From: DATCYZ01 sp036526195
Lineage (GTDB): Bacteria; Pseudomonadota; Gammaproteobacteria; Burkholderiales; SG8-39
NCBI GenBank assembly: GCA_036526195.1
Contig: DATCYZ010000001.1
Span: 1-53,681 of the forward strand
Direction of reading: 5' to 3'
Length of the DNA: 53,681 nt
Below, one piece after another: positions 1-7,760 of this stretch (the stretch's first letter is position 1; each line of letters starts with the position of its first letter). The notes below the pieces were generated by a model that worked only from the letters and a program-made list of their open reading frames with translations, had not been told where the DNA came from and did not search any database. The position numbers and the translations under genes are program-made.

Positions 1-136
1 CGAACGCCGCCTTCACGGCACTCGCGTTGAGGCTGGCAAACTTCTCGAACGCGGCGAACTGGGTGTTCGCAACGGCGAGGAGGGTGTCGACATTGGCCTT
101 GCCGGCCGCCTGGATCTGCTCGGGTGTAACGTACAT
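1..136 (-). CDS. phaP: Phasin family protein, N-terminal part (cut by the window edge)
   Basis: The first 45 residues are visible and begin MYVTPEQIQAAGKANVDTLL, followed by a stretch rich in Ala, Phe and Lys (QFAAFEKFASLNASAVKAAF). This is the typical N-terminus of betaproteobacterial phasins, amphipathic proteins that coat polyhydroxyalkanoate granules in the cytoplasm. An AGGAG Shine-Dalgarno sequence sits 7 nt before the ATG. The gene reads leftward out of the window, so most of it (family length about 180-190 residues) is not seen. A strong promoter and two PhaR-like dyads lie just upstream. The call rests on the N-terminus alone, but together with the operator context it is fairly secure. 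Confidence 0.85.
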   Translation of the reverse strand, partial: MYVTPEQIQAAGKANVDTLLAVANTQFAAFEKFASLNASAVKAAF

Positions 137-178
137 GGTGAACTCCTAGAATGGTGAGGGGGGCTGGTTAAGCATCAA

Positions 179-193
179 TGTTGCGATGCAGCA
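179..193. promoter_or_regulatory. Candidate PhaR operator, copy at the transcription start
   Basis: TGTTGC-GAT-GCAGCA is a near-perfect dyad of the TGC/GCA type known for PhaR, the repressor of phasin genes (CTGC-N3-4-GCAG-like sites). It covers the predicted +1 of the phasin promoter, a position that would allow repression. A second copy lies at 233-247. Confidence 0.5.
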
Positions 194-199
194 GAAGTC

Positions 200-227
200 A
201 TTATAAGGGTAAATATATGAAAGTCAA
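200..227 (-). promoter_or_regulatory. Sigma70-type promoter of the phasin gene
   Basis: Read on the minus strand, TTGACT (222-227) is followed by a 16-nt spacer and TATAAT (200-205). This is one of the best consensus matches in the window. The predicted start, near 193, would give a leader of about 57 nt before the phasin ATG at 136. The segment is markedly AT-rich compared with its surroundings. Confidence 0.7.
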
Positions 228-232
228 GGTTT

Positions 233-247
233 TGGTGCATAGCAGCA
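233..247. promoter_or_regulatory. Candidate PhaR operator, copy upstream of the -35
   Basis: TGGTGC-ATA-GCAGCA has the same half-sites and the same 3-nt gap as the dyad at 179-193. It lies just upstream of the phasin -35 hexamer. Two matching dyads flanking one promoter, centred 54 bp apart, suggest cooperative or looping repression. Confidence 0.45.
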
Positions 248-414
248 TTTTATTTTGATGTACCGCAATATAACCCGGCGCAAGTCCTTGTTCAGGCTGC
301 ATTTCCGTTTGAAACGCCGGGGCGACGGATGCCAGGGCCGCCCCTGATCGCGGTGCCTTCGCAGGGCCCCGATGTCGCCGGGCGGTGGCATTCGATTGCG
401 GGCATCATTCGGCG

Positions 415-1038
415 ATGACTACGGATGCCCTGCGAACGCGCAGCGAGATTGCCGAGGTGGTGCAGAACTGGGCGCTGTGGCGCGACGCCGGCGACTGGGA
501 CCGCTTCGCCACGGTCTGGCACGAGGACGGCTGGATGACGGCCACCTGGTTCCAGGGGCCGGCGGCGAAGTTCATCGAGGTGAGCAAAGCCGGCTACGAC
601 AAGGGGGTGAGCATCCTGCACTTCCTCGGCGGCACCAGCGTCGACCTCGCGGGCGTGCGCGCCGTGGCGCAGACCAAGATGACGATCAACCAGCGCGCCG
701 CGGTCGACGGCGTGATGGTCGACGTGGTCTGCACCGGGCGCTTCTACGATTTCTTCGAGAAGCGTGCCGGACGCTGGGGCATCGTGCGGCGCCAGCCGAT
801 CTACGAGAAGGATCGCATGGATCCGGTCGACCCCTCGGCCCACCCGAAGCTCGAGGCAGACCTGCTCGCGCGCTTTCCCGAGGGCTATCGGCACCTCGCC
901 TACCTGCAGACGAAGAACGGCTTCACCATCAAGCTCGACCTGCCGCAACTGAAGGGGCCGGTGGTGCAGGCGCTCTACGCGCATGGCCGCGCCTGGCTCG
1001 GAGGCGCGCCGCGCGCGTTCCCGGAGGGGCAGCCCTGA
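415..1038 (+). CDS. SnoaL-like / NTF2-fold protein
   Basis: This is a cytoplasmic protein of 207 residues if started at ATG 415; a GTG at 385 is an in-frame alternative. The N-terminal half (EIAEVVQNWALWRDAGDWDR, then FATVWHEDGWMTATWFQG) is the standard opening of SnoaL-like proteins of the cone-shaped NTF2 fold. The family includes polyketide cyclases, dehydratases and aromatic-dioxygenase beta-like proteins. About 60 C-terminal residues extend beyond the fold. No signal peptide or membrane segment is visible. It ends 7 nt before the EamA transporter gene, so the two are probably co-transcribed. The substrate cannot be read from the sequence. Confidence 0.8.
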   Translation: MTTDALRTRSEIAEVVQNWALWRDAGDWDRFATVWHEDGWMTATWFQGPAAKFIEVSKAGYDKGVSILHFLGGTSVDLAGVRAVAQTKMTINQRAAVDGVMVDVVCTGRFYDFFEKRAGRWGIVRRQPIYEKDRMDPVDPSAHPKLEADLLARFPEGYRHLAYLQTKNGFTIKLDLPQLKGPVVQALYAHGRAWLGGAPRAFPEGQP

Positions 1039-1045
1039 GGGTCCG

Positions 1046-1945
1046 ATGCACGTGACGCCCGCCGAGCATGTCCCGGTGCGCCTCTGGGGCCTGCTCGCAG
1101 GCCTGACGTTTGCGTGGGGCTTCAACTGGACGGCGATGAAACTCGCCCTGAGCGAGGTCTCGCCGTTCACCTTCCGGGTGCTCTGCCTGTTCGTCGGCGG
1201 CGGCATCCTGATGCTCGTGATGCGCGCGAACGGGCAGTCCCTGGTCGTGCCCAGGGGGCAGCGCCTGCGCCTCGTCGGCCTTGCGCTCGTCTCGATCACC
1301 CTATGGAACCTGCTGATCGCCTTCGGCGTCTCGATGGTGCCCTCGAGCCGCGCGGCGATCCTCGCCTACACCATGCCGGCCTGGGCGATCCCGCTCTCGG
1401 TCTGGGTGCTCGGCGAACGTCTCACCGGGCGCAAGATCGCCGGACTCGCGCTCGGCATGGGCGGGCTCGCGCTGTTGCTCGGCGAGGGCATCGCCAACCT
1501 TGGCGCCGCGCCGCTGGGATCGCTGCTGGTGCTGGCCGCCGCCGTCGGCTGGGCCCTGGCCACCGTGCTGCAGAAGCGCTATCCGGTGGACATGCCGCCC
1601 GGGGCATACACTGCCTGGATCATGCTGCTCGGCGGCGTCCCGATCCTGCTTTGCGCGATGGTCTTCGACGACCCGGCAGCGCTCCTCGTCATCAGCGGCG
1701 CCGCCTGGTTCGGCATCGCGTACAACGTGCTCGTGGCGTTTGCCTGGGCGCACTGGGCCTGGATCAGGCTGGTCACCGAGCTTTCCGTGACCGCGTTTTC
1801 GCTGTCCATGCTGCTCACGCCCATGGTGGGCGTGGCGAGCGGCATGTTGTTCCTCGGCGAGCGGCCGAGCGCCACCGAGTTCGTGGCCTTTGCGCTGGTC
1901 ATGGCATCGCTGGTATCGGTGATCGTGCCGGCGCGCGGACGCTGA
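1046..1945 (+). CDS. EamA-family DMT-type exporter
   Basis: The 299-residue protein has about ten hydrophobic segments arranged as two five-helix EamA repeats, the layout of drug/metabolite transporters of the RhaT/YdcZ type. It opens with WGLLAGLTFAWGFNWTAMKL, the usual first EamA helix. The second half carries the conserved ending PMVGVASGMLFLGERP. The ATG at 1046 follows a short GAGGG-like site. Family members export amino acids or other small metabolites across the inner membrane; this substrate is unknown. The gene lies between a SnoaL-like gene and a small two-helix protein on the same strand, with gaps of only 5-7 nt. Confidence 0.88.
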   Translation: MHVTPAEHVPVRLWGLLAGLTFAWGFNWTAMKLALSEVSPFTFRVLCLFVGGGILMLVMRANGQSLVVPRGQRLRLVGLALVSITLWNLLIAFGVSMVPSSRAAILAYTMPAWAIPLSVWVLGERLTGRKIAGLALGMGGLALLLGEGIANLGAAPLGSLLVLAAAVGWALATVLQKRYPVDMPPGAYTAWIMLLGGVPILLCAMVFDDPAALLVISGAAWFGIAYNVLVAFAWAHWAWIRLVTELSVTAFSLSMLLTPMVGVASGMLFLGERPSATEFVAFALVMASLVSVIVPARGR

Positions 1946-1950
1946 AAGCC

Positions 1951-2214
1951 GTGCGCCTGCATCGCAACGGACTGGCGACCCGGCTGCTCGGCACGGCGCT
2001 TGGCGTCGGCTTTCTCGCCATCGGCGCCTACGCGGTCTTCGGCGCCGACGAAACCGTGGGCGCGGTCGCACGCGAGCGGGCGTTCTGGTTCGGCGTCTGC
2101 GCGCTGGTCGGCGGGATCTGGGCGATCGGGGTCTCCTGGCTGGACCCCGACCTCTCGGGCGTGTGGTGCCGCCCGCCGCGCAGGCCGCGCGACCTGGCGC
2201 CCCCGCGCGAGTAG
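1951..2214 (+). CDS. Small two-helix membrane protein, unknown function
   Basis: An open frame of 87 codons starts with GTG only 5 nt after the stop of the EamA gene. It contains two clear hydrophobic stretches (LLGTALGVGFLAIGAYAVFG and FWFGVCALVGGIWAIGVSWL) separated by a short polar loop, and ends in a basic, proline-rich tail. This layout is that of a genuine small inner-membrane protein rather than a chance frame. I do not recognise a family. The tight spacing suggests co-transcription with the transporter. No clear Shine-Dalgarno sequence is present, so initiation may be by translational coupling. Confidence 0.6.
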   Translation: MRLHRNGLATRLLGTALGVGFLAIGAYAVFGADETVGAVARERAFWFGVCALVGGIWAIGVSWLDPDLSGVWCRPPRRPRDLAPPRE

Positions 2215-2234
2215 CGCCGCCGGCGCCCGGCGCC

Positions 2235-3290
2235 TCAAAACACGAACACCCCCTTGCCGGTGGTCTGGGTGTCGAAGAGCTTGTAGGCCTCGGCGGCCTG
2301 CTCGAGCTTCCAGCGCTGGGTGATCAGCTTGCCCAGCGGAATCTTCCGGTCGGCGACGAAGCGCGCGCACTCGCCCTGTCCCATGGCCGAGAAGGTCCAC
2401 GAACCGATGATGGTGAGCTGCTTCCTGAGGATGTCGGGGCTGACTTCCAGCGTCACGTTGCCGCCCTCGCCGACGAAGCACACCGTGCCCCAGACCTTCG
2501 CGCTGTGCACCGCGGCGAGCCGCGCGGCCGAGGCGCCGCTGCAATCGAGCGCCAGGTCGACGCCTTCGCCGCGCGTCAGGTCCTTGAGCGCCGCGACCGG
2601 GTCGGTGCTGCGCGAGTCGATCACCGCGTCGGCGCCGAAATCCTTTGCCAGCGCGAGGCGCTCCGGGCCGACGTCGATGGCGATGACGCGCGCGCCCATG
2701 GCCGCGCCGAGCATCGTGGCCGAGAGGCCCACCGGTCCCTGCCCGAAGACGGCCAGCGTATGCCGGCCGCAGGTATCCATGCGCCGCAGCGCGCCGTAGG
2801 CGGTGCCGGTGCCGCAGGAGACCGAGGCGCCTTCCTCGAAGCTGAGTTCGTCCGGCAGCGGCACCAGGGTGCTTGCCGGCGCCTTGAAGTACTTTGCGTG
2901 CCCGCCGTGGCCGGTGACGCCGTAGACGGTGATGCCCTTGCCGCACAGCTGCGACCAGCCCACGCGGCAATGGCCGCACACGCCGCAGCCGCTGTAATGG
3001 TGGTCCATCATCCGCGCGCCGATCGGCGCCAGCGCCTCGGGCACGCCTGCGCCCCGCGCGGCCACCACGCCGCAGGGTTCGTGGCCGCCGATCACCGGGC
3101 CGCCCTTGCCGCCAAGGCCGAGGCTCGAGGCCATGCCGCCGCCGGCGCGCGAGGCGCGGTAGGCATGCAGGTCGCTGCCGCACATCCCGGAGGCCTTCAT
3201 TTCCAGCACCACCTCGCCCGGCCCCGGGGTCGGATCGGGGAAGTCCTGCAGGGCCAGTTCACGCTCTCCGAGAAACACGACGCCTTTCAT
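2235..3290 (-). CDS. Zinc-dependent alcohol dehydrogenase (MDR family)
   Basis: This 351-residue medium-chain dehydrogenase starts at ATG 3290 behind a GGAGG site. The zinc residues are visible: catalytic Cys in SGMCGSDLHAYR and the GGHEPCG motif near residue 70, and the four structural-zinc cysteines in CGVCGHCRVGWSQLC. The Rossmann fold follows (VFGQGPVGLSATMLGAAMGA). A later segment (IGSWTFSAMGQGECARFVADR) fits the threonine-dehydrogenase/sorbitol-dehydrogenase branch. It probably oxidises a secondary alcohol or polyol with NAD(P). The gene faces the EamA group and is divergent from the NIPSNAP gene. The substrate is not evident. Confidence 0.88.
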   Translation of the reverse strand: MKGVVFLGERELALQDFPDPTPGPGEVVLEMKASGMCGSDLHAYRASRAGGGMASSLGLGGKGGPVIGGHEPCGVVAARGAGVPEALAPIGARMMDHHYSGCGVCGHCRVGWSQLCGKGITVYGVTGHGGHAKYFKAPASTLVPLPDELSFEEGASVSCGTGTAYGALRRMDTCGRHTLAVFGQGPVGLSATMLGAAMGARVIAIDVGPERLALAKDFGADAVIDSRSTDPVAALKDLTRGEGVDLALDCSGASAARLAAVHSAKVWGTVCFVGEGGNVTLEVSPDILRKQLTIIGSWTFSAMGQGECARFVADRKIPLGKLITQRWKLEQAAEAYKLFDTQTTGKGVFVF

Positions 3291-3386
3291 TGCCGGACTC
3301 CTCCTGTTTCGACCGCATGATTCTAGCCCGCGTCGCCGACGCGGTAGACTTCGAACGGTCCGGCATTTCACACCAAGGAGAGACCC

Positions 3387-3710
3387 ATGCTGCTCGACGT
3401 ACGCACCTATACCTGCCGTCCCGGCACCATCAAGAAGCACCTCGCGCTCTACGAGAAAATGGGCAAGGCGCCGCAGACACGCCACCTCGGCCAGCCGCTC
3501 GCCTACCTGACGACCGAGACCGGCAACGTCAACCAGTACATCCACATCTGGGTCTACGAGAATGCGGGCGATCGCGAGACCAGGCGCGCCGCAATGTGGG
3601 CCGACGCCGACTGGATCGCCTACACGGTGGAGAGCGCAAAGCTCGGCGCGCTCGATTCCCAGGAGAACCGGCTGATGAATCCGGTCGACTTCTTCCCGCT
3701 CAAGCGCTAG
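3387..3710 (+). CDS. NIPSNAP family protein
   Basis: The 107-residue protein has the NIPSNAP/dimeric alpha-beta-barrel pattern: MLLDVRTYTCRPGTIKKHL at the start, then VNQYIHIWVYENAGDRETRR in the middle. It is cytoplasmic, without signal or membrane segments. An AAGGAGAG Shine-Dalgarno sequence precedes the ATG by a few nucleotides and fixes the start. It lies directly before a second small protein (3719-4072), and the two are probably one transcript. Bacterial NIPSNAP proteins are common in catabolic gene clusters, but their biochemical role is poorly defined, so none is assigned here. Confidence 0.88.
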   Translation: MLLDVRTYTCRPGTIKKHLALYEKMGKAPQTRHLGQPLAYLTTETGNVNQYIHIWVYENAGDRETRRAAMWADADWIAYTVESAKLGALDSQENRLMNPVDFFPLKR

Positions 3711-3718
3711 GGGCGACC

Positions 3719-4072
3719 ATGGCCAACCGCGCGAAGTACATGTTTACCGCCAGCATGGACGTCCAGCCGGACAAGGAAGCGATCTTCAACGAGGTGTACG
3801 ACACCGAGCACATCCCGCTCATCCTCAAGGTGCCGGGCGTGGTCTCGGCGCGACGCGCGACGCTCACCCCGCTGAAGATGTTCATCGCCGGCGAGGTGAA
3901 GACCATGGTGGCGGAGGGCGAGCCGAAATACAGCGCTTTCTACGAGCTCGAGTCCGCGGAGGTGCTGACGAGCGAGGCCTGGGCGAAGGCGGTGGACGCC
4001 GGCCGCTGGCCCGCCGAGGTCCGACCCTACACGCGCAACCGGCGCCACGTGCTGCGCAAGCTCTCGGACTGA
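3719..4072 (+). CDS. DUF4286-like dimeric alpha-beta-barrel protein
   Basis: A protein of 117 residues starts at ATG 3719, 8 nt after the NIPSNAP stop. The line MFTASMDVQPDKEAIFNEVY, followed by DTEHIPLILKVPGVVSARR, matches small ferredoxin-like-fold proteins annotated DUF4286 or EthD-like, which form dimeric barrels and often sit near catabolic enzymes. No catalytic residue pattern can be named. The close spacing suggests that it works with the NIPSNAP protein. The family name is a recognition from the N-terminus and is moderately certain. The gene itself is secure because the frame is open, compact and conserved in style. Confidence 0.75.
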   Translation: MANRAKYMFTASMDVQPDKEAIFNEVYDTEHIPLILKVPGVVSARRATLTPLKMFIAGEVKTMVAEGEPKYSAFYELESAEVLTSEAWAKAVDAGRWPAEVRPYTRNRRHVLRKLSD

Positions 4073-4094
4073 TCGGCGCACGGGCCGGGCAGGC

Positions 4095-4754
4095 GTGAAA
4101 CTCACGCGCGAGACCATCCTCGACGGCACCCTGCACGCCTCGGTGCGCGCGGTGCTGGGTCCGGAGGTGCGCCTGATGAGCGAAGAGGAGCGCCGCACGC
4201 AGGTGAGCGCCATCCTCGAGCGCGCGCCGAAGCCCGGGCGCGTCTGGGTGTTCGCCTATGGCTCGCTGATCTGGAACCCGGCGTTCCACTTCGTCGAGCG
4301 GCGCATCGCGCGCGTTCACGGCTATCACCGGCAGTTCTGCCTGTGGGCCCGGGCCGGCCGCGGCAGTCCGCAACGCCCGGGGCTGATGCTGTCGCTGGAG
4401 TCCGGCGGCAGCTGCACCGGCGTGGTCTATCGACTTGCGGAGGACGCGGCGTTCACGGAACTGGACGTCATCTGGCGGCGCGAGATGTTCACCATGGCTT
4501 ACCGTCCGGAATGGGTGCGCGCGATGACGCCGGAGGGCCCGGAACCGGCGATCGCCTTTGCCGCCAACCGGACCCATGAGCGCTACGTGCCAGGCCTCGA
4601 AGATGCGGCGATCGTGCGCTACCTTGCCACGGGCGCCGGCCCGATGGGGCGCTGCTGCGATTACCTGTTCGACACCGTCGAGCACCTGCGCCAGCTCGGC
4701 ATTCGGGATCGGCGGCTGGAGGCGCTCGAGGTCCACGTGCGAAAGCACTGCTGA
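4095..4754 (+). CDS. chaC: ChaC-type gamma-glutamylcyclotransferase
   Basis: This 219-residue cytoplasmic enzyme starts at GTG 4095. The family signature VWVFAYGSLIWNPAFHF lies near residues 50-65, and the phosphate/backbone-binding YGSLIW loop is intact. It is followed by RVHGYHRQFCLWA and by a catalytic-type Glu in VIWRREM. ChaC enzymes cleave gamma-glutamyl peptides, mainly glutathione, to 5-oxoproline and the remaining dipeptide. The C-terminal part (GRCCDYLFDTVEHLRQLGIRD) is also typical. The length agrees with bacterial ChaC. It lies alone between the NIPSNAP pair and a response regulator, all on the plus strand. Confidence 0.9.
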   Translation: MKLTRETILDGTLHASVRAVLGPEVRLMSEEERRTQVSAILERAPKPGRVWVFAYGSLIWNPAFHFVERRIARVHGYHRQFCLWARAGRGSPQRPGLMLSLESGGSCTGVVYRLAEDAAFTELDVIWRREMFTMAYRPEWVRAMTPEGPEPAIAFAANRTHERYVPGLEDAAIVRYLATGAGPMGRCCDYLFDTVEHLRQLGIRDRRLEALEVHVRKHC

Positions 4755-4845
4755 GCGCCCTGCGTTCCGCCGGGGGCGGACGAGGCAATTCCCCGAGCGA
4801 TGCAGGTGTACACTCCTCGCCACGTTGGCACTGCAGCGGTACGCC

Positions 4846-5685
4846 ATGGCGAAAGACGAGTTCGTATCTGTCTTTTCGAGCGAGAACCGGGCCGAGATTC
4901 CGGTCTATCCCGCCGACGTCTTCATCGTCACCGATGCCGGGACCGCCCAGATCCGCGGTGGCTCGACGCGATTGCCGCCTGAAGCCCTTGCGATGCTGGT
5001 GTTGCTCGACGGCAAGGCGACGGTCGGCGATCTCGAGGCACGGGCGACGCACCTGGACGCGGGTGCGGTGCGCAACGTGCTGCGCTCGCTGCTTGCCGCC
5101 CGCCTGATTCGCGCCGCGACGATCGCCGAAACCGACGGCCTGGACTTCAGCGCGTTCTTTGAATCGGACGCCCCGGCCGAGCCCGCGCCCGCCGCACAGG
5201 CGAGCGCGGACCGGGAATCGGCCGAGGGCGCCCCGCAACTCGAGCGCAGCGGCTATTACGTCAGCATCGCGCGGCAGGCCGTGAAGCCCCACGCGGCGCA
5301 GTCGGCCGCGGGCCTCCAGGCCCTGGTGGTCGAGGATGATCCGGACATGCGCGCGCTCGTCAGCCGCCTGCTCGAGGGCGAAGGCTTTGTCGTGGCCCAG
5401 GCGCAGGACCGCGACGGCATCCTCGCGCGCCTGCGCGCGAAACCGGCCCCGGACCTGGTGATCCTCGATGTCGGCCTGCCCGACATCAACGGCTTCGACG
5501 TGCTGCAACGCCTCAAGGCCCATCCGGCGCTGAAAACAGTGCCGGTAATCATGCTGACCGCGGACGCGTTGCGCGAAAGCGTGATGCGCGGACTGGCGCT
5601 CGGGGCCGACGGCTACATCACCAAGCCGTTCGAGCGGGCGGCGTTGCGCGACGGCGTGCGCGCGGTGATCGGCCTCGCGCCCTGA
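4846..5685 (+). CDS. Response regulator with an N-terminal helical (wHTH-like) domain
   Basis: The protein is 279 residues. The C-terminal half (about residues 160-278) is a CheY-like receiver with all key residues: the acidic pair in VVEDDPDMRAL, phosphoacceptor Asp in LVILDVGLPD, switch Thr in VIMLTAD and Lys in YITKPF. Residues 1-95 form a separate domain with the pattern LPPEALAMLVLLDGKATVGDL ending RNVLRSLLAARLIRA, which resembles a degenerate winged helix. A linker rich in Ala, Pro and Glu joins them. The receiver is at the C-terminus, the reverse of usual transcription factors, so the output is probably protein interaction. No histidine kinase gene is adjacent. Confidence 0.85.
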   Translation: MAKDEFVSVFSSENRAEIPVYPADVFIVTDAGTAQIRGGSTRLPPEALAMLVLLDGKATVGDLEARATHLDAGAVRNVLRSLLAARLIRAATIAETDGLDFSAFFESDAPAEPAPAAQASADRESAEGAPQLERSGYYVSIARQAVKPHAAQSAAGLQALVVEDDPDMRALVSRLLEGEGFVVAQAQDRDGILARLRAKPAPDLVILDVGLPDINGFDVLQRLKAHPALKTVPVIMLTADALRESVMRGLALGADGYITKPFERAALRDGVRAVIGLAP

Positions 5686-5697
5686 ACGGTTCGGCGC

Positions 5698-6795
5698 TCA
5701 GGCCACGCGATACCTGCGAATCACCTCGGGGTCGGGTTCCGCGCCCAGTCCCGGACCGGTCGGCACGCGGACGACGCCGTCGACCGGGTCGAGCGCGCCC
5801 GGATAGAGCTTCGCCTCCGGCCACAGGTAGAAATATTCGAACCAGGCCTCCTGGTCGCAGGCCGCGAGCAGGTGCAGGGTGGCGAGCGCCCCGGGGCCGA
5901 AATACGGCGAATGCGGCGCGATGCGCACATTGTGGGTCTGCGCCAGCGCCATCACCTTGAGGAACTCGGTGACGCCGCCGACCTTGGTGACCGAGGGCTG
6001 CGCGATGCTCACCGCACGCGCCGCAAACATCGCCTCGAACTGCACCGCGAAACAGGCGTTCTCGCCCGCGGCGAGCGGCATGCTGCAGGCCTCGCCGACC
6101 GTGCGCAGCGCCGCCCAGTCCTCGGGCGGGAACACCGGCTCCTCGAACCAGGCCAGATCGTGCGCGGCGAAGCGCCGGCCCATGGCGATCGCCTCCAGCG
6201 GCCGCCATTCGCAGTTCACGTCCACCGCGAGCGGCACGCCCGCGCCGAGCGCCGCGCGTGCCGCCGCGACGGCTTCGTCGGTGATCTCGTGCAGCTTGAT
6301 CGCGGCGTGGCCTTCGTCGCGCGCGCGTGCGCTGTACTCGCCGACCAGCCTCGGCTCGGAATAGCGCAGCAGGCTGGCGTAGCAGGCGAGTTGCATGCGG
6401 CGCGCGCCGCCGATCAGCCGGTGGAGCGGCAGGTTCGCGGCCTTGCCGACGATGTCCCAAAGCGCGATGTCGAGGCCGGAGATGGCAAAGGCGGTGATGC
6501 CGTAGCGACCGAACAGGTGCAGCTTCTGCTGCAGTTTCGCGTGCAGGCCGCCGATGTCGCTGGCGTCATGGCCGAGGGCGATCGGCGCCACCATGTCTTC
6601 CACCATCGCCACCGTGGCGCGGCGGCAGGAGTAGGCGAATGCATCGCCCCAGCCGACAAGGCCGGCATCGGTCTCGACGCGCACCAGGCAGAAATCGAGC
6701 GCCTTCCACGAGGCGCCGGTGCCGAGCGTCATCGCCTGGGCGCCGTAGGTGAACGGAATGGACAGCGGAATGGCTTCGACGCGGGTAATCTTCAC
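5698..6795 (-). CDS. Mandelate racemase/muconate lactonizing enzyme family protein
   Basis: This 365-residue enolase-superfamily enzyme starts at GTG 6795, 5 nt after a GGAGG site. The N-terminal capping domain begins MKITRVEAIPLSIPFTYGAQ. The barrel carries general-base lysine/histidine in AAIKLHEI, metal ligands in AVDVNCEWRP, FEEPVFPPED and AAGENACF, then KVGG and the C-terminal His of IAPHSPYFGPG. The reaction is abstraction of a proton alpha to a carboxylate, giving dehydration, racemisation or cycloisomerisation. The exact substrate cannot be told. It is divergent from the neighbouring 3-hydroxyisobutyrate-type dehydrogenase, with only about 60 bp between the starts. Confidence 0.88.
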   Translation of the reverse strand: MKITRVEAIPLSIPFTYGAQAMTLGTGASWKALDFCLVRVETDAGLVGWGDAFAYSCRRATVAMVEDMVAPIALGHDASDIGGLHAKLQQKLHLFGRYGITAFAISGLDIALWDIVGKAANLPLHRLIGGARRMQLACYASLLRYSEPRLVGEYSARARDEGHAAIKLHEITDEAVAAARAALGAGVPLAVDVNCEWRPLEAIAMGRRFAAHDLAWFEEPVFPPEDWAALRTVGEACSMPLAAGENACFAVQFEAMFAARAVSIAQPSVTKVGGVTEFLKVMALAQTHNVRIAPHSPYFGPGALATLHLLAACDQEAWFEYFYLWPEAKLYPGALDPVDGVVRVPTGPGLGAEPDPEVIRRYRVA

Positions 6796-6857
6796 GGCCT
6801 TGCCTCCTGGTGGGGCACGACGAATTCTATCTTCGGGATTGCAAGGGAGCGCGCGTG

Positions 6858-7760
6858 ATGGTGATACGGGTTGGATTGGTGGGCACCGGCATCATGGGCT
6901 CGCGCATGTGCGCGAACCTGGTCAAGGCAAAGCACGCTGTGCTCGCGTTCGATGCGAGCGCGCCGGCGCGCGAGGCGGCGCGTGCCGCGGGCGCCGGCCT
7001 CGCGGCCGATCTTCCCGCGCTCGCCCGGCATGCGCAGGTGGTGCTCTCCAGCCTGCCGGACGGCCCGGCGCTCGAAGCGGTCGCCGATGCCTTGCGTCCC
7101 CATCTTGCAAGGGGCACCGTGCACTGCGACCTGAGCACGGTGGATCCCGGAACCGCGCGGCGCGTGGAGGCGGCTGCGCGGGCACAGGGCAGTGCTTTTC
7201 TCGACTGCCCCGTGAGCGGCGGACCCGCCGGCGCGGCGGCGGCGACGCTCACCATCATGGTGGGCGGCGAGGCCGCGGCGCTGGAGCGCGCGCGCCCGGT
7301 GCTCGGTTCCGTCGGCGCGAAAATCGTGCATTGCGGCGCGTCCGGCGCCGGCCAGGCGGCAAAGCTCGTGAACCAGTCGCTGGTGGCGGCGCACACGGTG
7401 GCGGCGCTGGAGGCCTTGCTCGTCGGGCGCAAGTGCGGGCTCGGGCTGGAGACGATGTTCTCGATCCTCGAGGCGAGTTCCGGTCGCAGCTGGATCCTCG
7501 AGAACCACCTCGACCGGCAGGCGCTCTCCGGCCGGTTCGAACCCGGCTTCGCGCTCGACCTGATGTTCAAGGACCTGCGGCTGTTCGTCGAAACCGCGAC
7601 CGCGGCGCAATCTCCCGCCTTCCTCGCGGCCGCCGCGCTGCAGCTCTACAACGCGGCGCGCGCCGCCGGGCACGGCGCCCTGGACCAGACGGTGGTGGCA
7701 AGGGAACTGGAGCGCCTCGCCGGGGCGCAACTCGGCACCCTCGAGGGGCGCGGCGCCTAG
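6858..7760 (+). CDS. NAD(P)-dependent oxidoreductase, 3-hydroxyisobutyrate dehydrogenase family
   Basis: A beta-hydroxyacid dehydrogenase of 300 residues. The Rossmann motif VGLVGTGIMGSRMCANL opens the protein, the substrate-binding segment DCPVSGGPAGA lies near residue 120, and the catalytic Lys is in GQAAKLVNQSL. The C-terminal all-helical dimerisation domain is present (DLMFKDLRLFVETA). Such enzymes oxidise 3-hydroxyacids or reduce tartronate or succinate semialdehyde. ATG 6858 is preferred; a GTG lies one codon upstream at 6855. The stop codon overlaps the stop of the convergent emrA-like gene through a shared CTAG. Confidence 0.88.
   Translation: MVIRVGLVGTGIMGSRMCANLVKAKHAVLAFDASAPAREAARAAGAGLAADLPALARHAQVVLSSLPDGPALEAVADALRPHLARGTVHCDLSTVDPGTARRVEAAARAQGSAFLDCPVSGGPAGAAAATLTIMVGGEAAALERARPVLGSVGAKIVHCGASGAGQAAKLVNQSLVAAHTVAALEALLVGRKCGLGLETMFSILEASSGRSWILENHLDRQALSGRFEPGFALDLMFKDLRLFVETATAAQSPAFLAAAALQLYNAARAAGHGALDQTVVARELERLAGAQLGTLEGRGA

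Noticed and set aside
1579..3183. A long minus-strand frame overlapping the zinc alcohol dehydrogenase
   Set aside because: The dehydrogenase motifs (zinc ligands, Rossmann loop) are in a different frame of the same strand; this one is a shifted shadow.
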